A DNA stretch of 64,000 bases, taken from an uncultured Aquimarina sp. (lineage in GTDB: Bacteria; Bacteroidota; Bacteroidia; Flavobacteriales; Flavobacteriaceae). The stretch spans positions 434,001 through 498,000 of the forward strand of contig CANMFM010000004.1 of assembly GCA_947497175.1 (NCBI GenBank), read 5' to 3'. A program made the translations under genes and the position numbers. Below the pieces are notes generated by a model. It was not told where the DNA came from, made no database searches, and saw only the letters and a list, made by a program, of their open reading frames with translations. Below are positions 62,605 to 64,000 of this stretch, piece after piece. Every line of letters begins with the position of its first letter. Position 1 is the stretch's first letter.

Positions 62605-63408
62605 CTACATAAATGATTTTAATACATTAGCTAGTCCCATCTTATCAAAACCTAAATGCTGAGCCCCATCAACAAATAACGAAATACCTGTAATATAGGC
62701 TGCCATGGGACTGGCCAAAAAGGTTACAGCATTCGAAACATCTTCTACTTTACCAAATCGTTTTAGCGGGATAGCTTTTTCTGCTTCTTCAAACATATCC
62801 TGTATTTGCTGTGGATATTGCTGTAAACCGCTGGATTCTATAATTCCCGGTGATACGCAATTAATTCTGATATTAAAATCGCTCCATTCTTGAGCCAATG
62901 TTTTAGTTAGGTTTTCTACTCCTGCTCTCGCTGCACCCGTATGAGCCATACCCGGAAACCCTCGATATACTTCAGCAGTAATATTCACGATAACTCCATG
63001 TTTTTGAGGAATAAAAAAAGTATTTGCCATTTCACGAGTCATTGAAAATGTACCATTGAGATTATTATTAATCACCGCACTCCATCCTTTATCGTTTATG
63101 TATTCTGCCAAAGCAGGAAATTGTCCTCCTGCATTATTGACCAAGATATCCAATCGATTATATTTTTCCTTGATCATGACTGCTAATGATTGAATATTTT
63201 CAGTTTTTCTGATATCACAGGCCTGATATGATAATTCTCCATAACGGGCTAACGCTTCTGCTGCGATTTTCAGCTTATCTTCTTTTCGCGAACAAATGAC
63301 AACCTTAGCACCAAGCGTCAAGAAATCTTTGGCAATCTGAAATCCAATTCCTGACCGGCCTCCTGTGACCAGTACTACTTTATTTTTAAATGTGTCTGAT
63401 TTAAACAT
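62605..63408 (-). CDS. SDR-family oxidoreductase
   Basis: 267 residues. VLVTGGRSGIGFQIAKDF (TGxxxGIG), NNAGG (91-95), a Ser-Tyr-x-x-x-Lys triad that is altered (the usual YxxxK region reads HTGAARAGVENLTKTLA; no Tyr), and GISLFVDGAQHL at the end. This loss of Tyr is known from 2,4-dienoyl-CoA-reductase-like SDRs, which fits the operon with acyl-CoA dehydrogenases. Confidence 0.93.
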   Translation of the reverse strand: MFKSDTFKNKVVLVTGGRSGIGFQIAKDFLTLGAKVVICSRKEDKLKIAAEALARYGELSYQACDIRKTENIQSLAVMIKEKYNRLDILVNNAGGQFPALAEYINDKGWSAVINNNLNGTFSMTREMANTFFIPQKHGVIVNITAEVYRGFPGMAHTGAARAGVENLTKTLAQEWSDFNIRINCVSPGIIESSGLQQYPQQIQDMFEEAEKAIPLKRFGKVEDVSNAVTFLASPMAAYITGISLFVDGAQHLGFDKMGLANVLKSFM

Positions 63409-63410
63409 AG

Positions 63411-64000
63411 TTACACTTTTGTTTTTGTTGGAATATTGAGCATTTCTCTGGCCTCTTCAATAGTTGCTATTTCTCGACCAATCATTCTGGCCAGGGTAAC
63501 CCCTGCATCTACAAGTTCTCCATTAGATGTAGCCATTTCTCCATTAGGGAGATAAAAGTTATCTTCTAATCCTACTCTAAAATTACCTCCCATGGCTGCA
63601 GCTATGGCAGAAAGTTGCCATTGTTTACGGCTAATCACAATCGACTGCCAAAAGGCTCCTTCTGGCACTTGTTTTATCTGATGAATCAGATTTTCCGGTG
63701 TTGCAGGAATCCCTCCCATAACTCCCATCACCAAGCTATAACAAGCGTTATCTGGTAACAATCCCATTTCTCTTAACGGTTCTGCATTTCTAATATGTCC
63801 TGTATCAAAACATTCCATTTCGGGACAAATAGTATGATCATTCATTGTATTGACTACTTTGATCATATCATCAAATGAGTTTTCAAAAACGCCGTTCCAT
63901 ACAAACTGTTTCGCTCTTTTTGAGAAAATAGCATAGTTCATACTTCCCATATTAAACGCAGCCATATCTGGTTTTGTAGCGGGTAAATGCTTCAATCGGT
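63411..64000 (-). CDS. BKACE (3-keto-5-aminohexanoate cleavage) enzyme, partial
   Basis: The C-terminal two-thirds (about 196 residues) is present; the frame stays open to the window edge, so the true start lies beyond 64000. PDMAAFNMGSMNYAIF, PEMECFDTGHI, MGVMGGIPATPENLIH and VGLEDNFYLPNGEMATSNGE (the G-x-E-D-N motif) are diagnostic of the beta-keto acid cleavage enzymes (DUF849): a beta-keto acid plus acetyl-CoA gives acetoacetate plus an acyl-CoA. Product hand-off to the following SDR/acyl-CoA dehydrogenase genes (2-nt gap) is plausible. Confidence 0.93.
   Translation of the reverse strand, partial: RLKHLPATKPDMAAFNMGSMNYAIFSKRAKQFVWNGVFENSFDDMIKVVNTMNDHTICPEMECFDTGHIRNAEPLREMGLLPDNACYSLVMGVMGGIPATPENLIHQIKQVPEGAFWQSIVISRKQWQLSAIAAAMGGNFRVGLEDNFYLPNGEMATSNGELVDAGVTLARMIGREIATIEEAREMLNIPTKTKV

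Noticed and set aside
1..64000. CRISPR arrays, tRNA, rRNA and tmRNA genes
   Set aside because: No regularly spaced repeats and no cloverleaf or rRNA-like stretches were recognised on either strand; a covariance-model search would be the decisive test.

Overview
The window looks like a chromosomal segment of a marine-type Flavobacteriaceae member (Bacteroidota). The evidence is the AT-rich composition, -7 boxes of the Bacteroidota type (TAnnTTTG), a type IX secretion C-terminal domain, AraC regulators with a multi-helix membrane N-terminus, a GG-leader peptide of the Bacteroidota type, and a three-gene (C-A-B) succinate dehydrogenase. An Aquimarina-like genus is my guess; no marker gene here fixes it. 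I found no rRNA, tRNA, CRISPR array, integrase or intact transposase.

Layout. 1-101 is the tail of class I fructose-1,6-bisphosphatase. 352-3561 is a compact signalling cassette: a coiled-coil protein, a soluble helical plus longin/roadblock-like protein, a Ras-like small GTPase and a hybrid histidine kinase. 3596-11159 is mostly housekeeping: TerB-like protein, class V aminotransferase fold, TspO-like protein, flavin disulfide oxidoreductase, mfd. 11362-14436 is an overlapping operon of an unknown protein, a TPR histidine kinase and a LytTR regulator. 14638-19875 is an accessory island: a protein with an H...SAGC motif, an unknown protein, two DUF2589-like proteins, a small unknown, a frameshifted remnant, a mini caspase-like protein, a 128-bp element with terminal inverted repeats, and a membrane protein.

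20123-28214 holds an XRE-membrane regulator and then, on the minus strand, three tandem copies of a pair: membrane AraC regulator followed by NHL-propeller lipoprotein. A cysteine-rich GG-leader peptide lies directly behind the second lipoprotein gene. Five of the six array genes have the same 24-bp site (GTnCG-N13-GGTCGA; one copy is degenerate in the left half) 44-54 nt before the start codon. This is the strongest new regulatory signal in the window.

28236-41263 carries yraN, an LD-carboxypeptidase, a DUF1800/DUF1501 pair (the latter with a T9SS domain), metG, a histone-deacetylase-family hydrolase, small genes, a CBS protein, a membrane M28 peptidase and an epimerase-like gene. 41284-45328 is a minus-strand group of membrane proteins (DUF4386 twice, DUF2306) plus an acyl-CoA-dehydrogenase-like gene; three of these genes share a repeated 5' leader. 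45413-47939 is an ABC transporter/GntR (YtrA-like) operon ending in a DUF2807 protein. 48113-51553 is sdhCAB. 51760-57843 holds single genes (methionine aminotransferase, dinB, CYTH, an outer-membrane protein and others). 57856-64000 is a five-gene acyl-CoA catabolic operon: BKACE, SDR, two acyl-CoA dehydrogenases (one fused to an SCP2 domain) and aldehyde dehydrogenase. It runs off the window edge.

All identifications come from reading motifs and overall protein character, without database searches.
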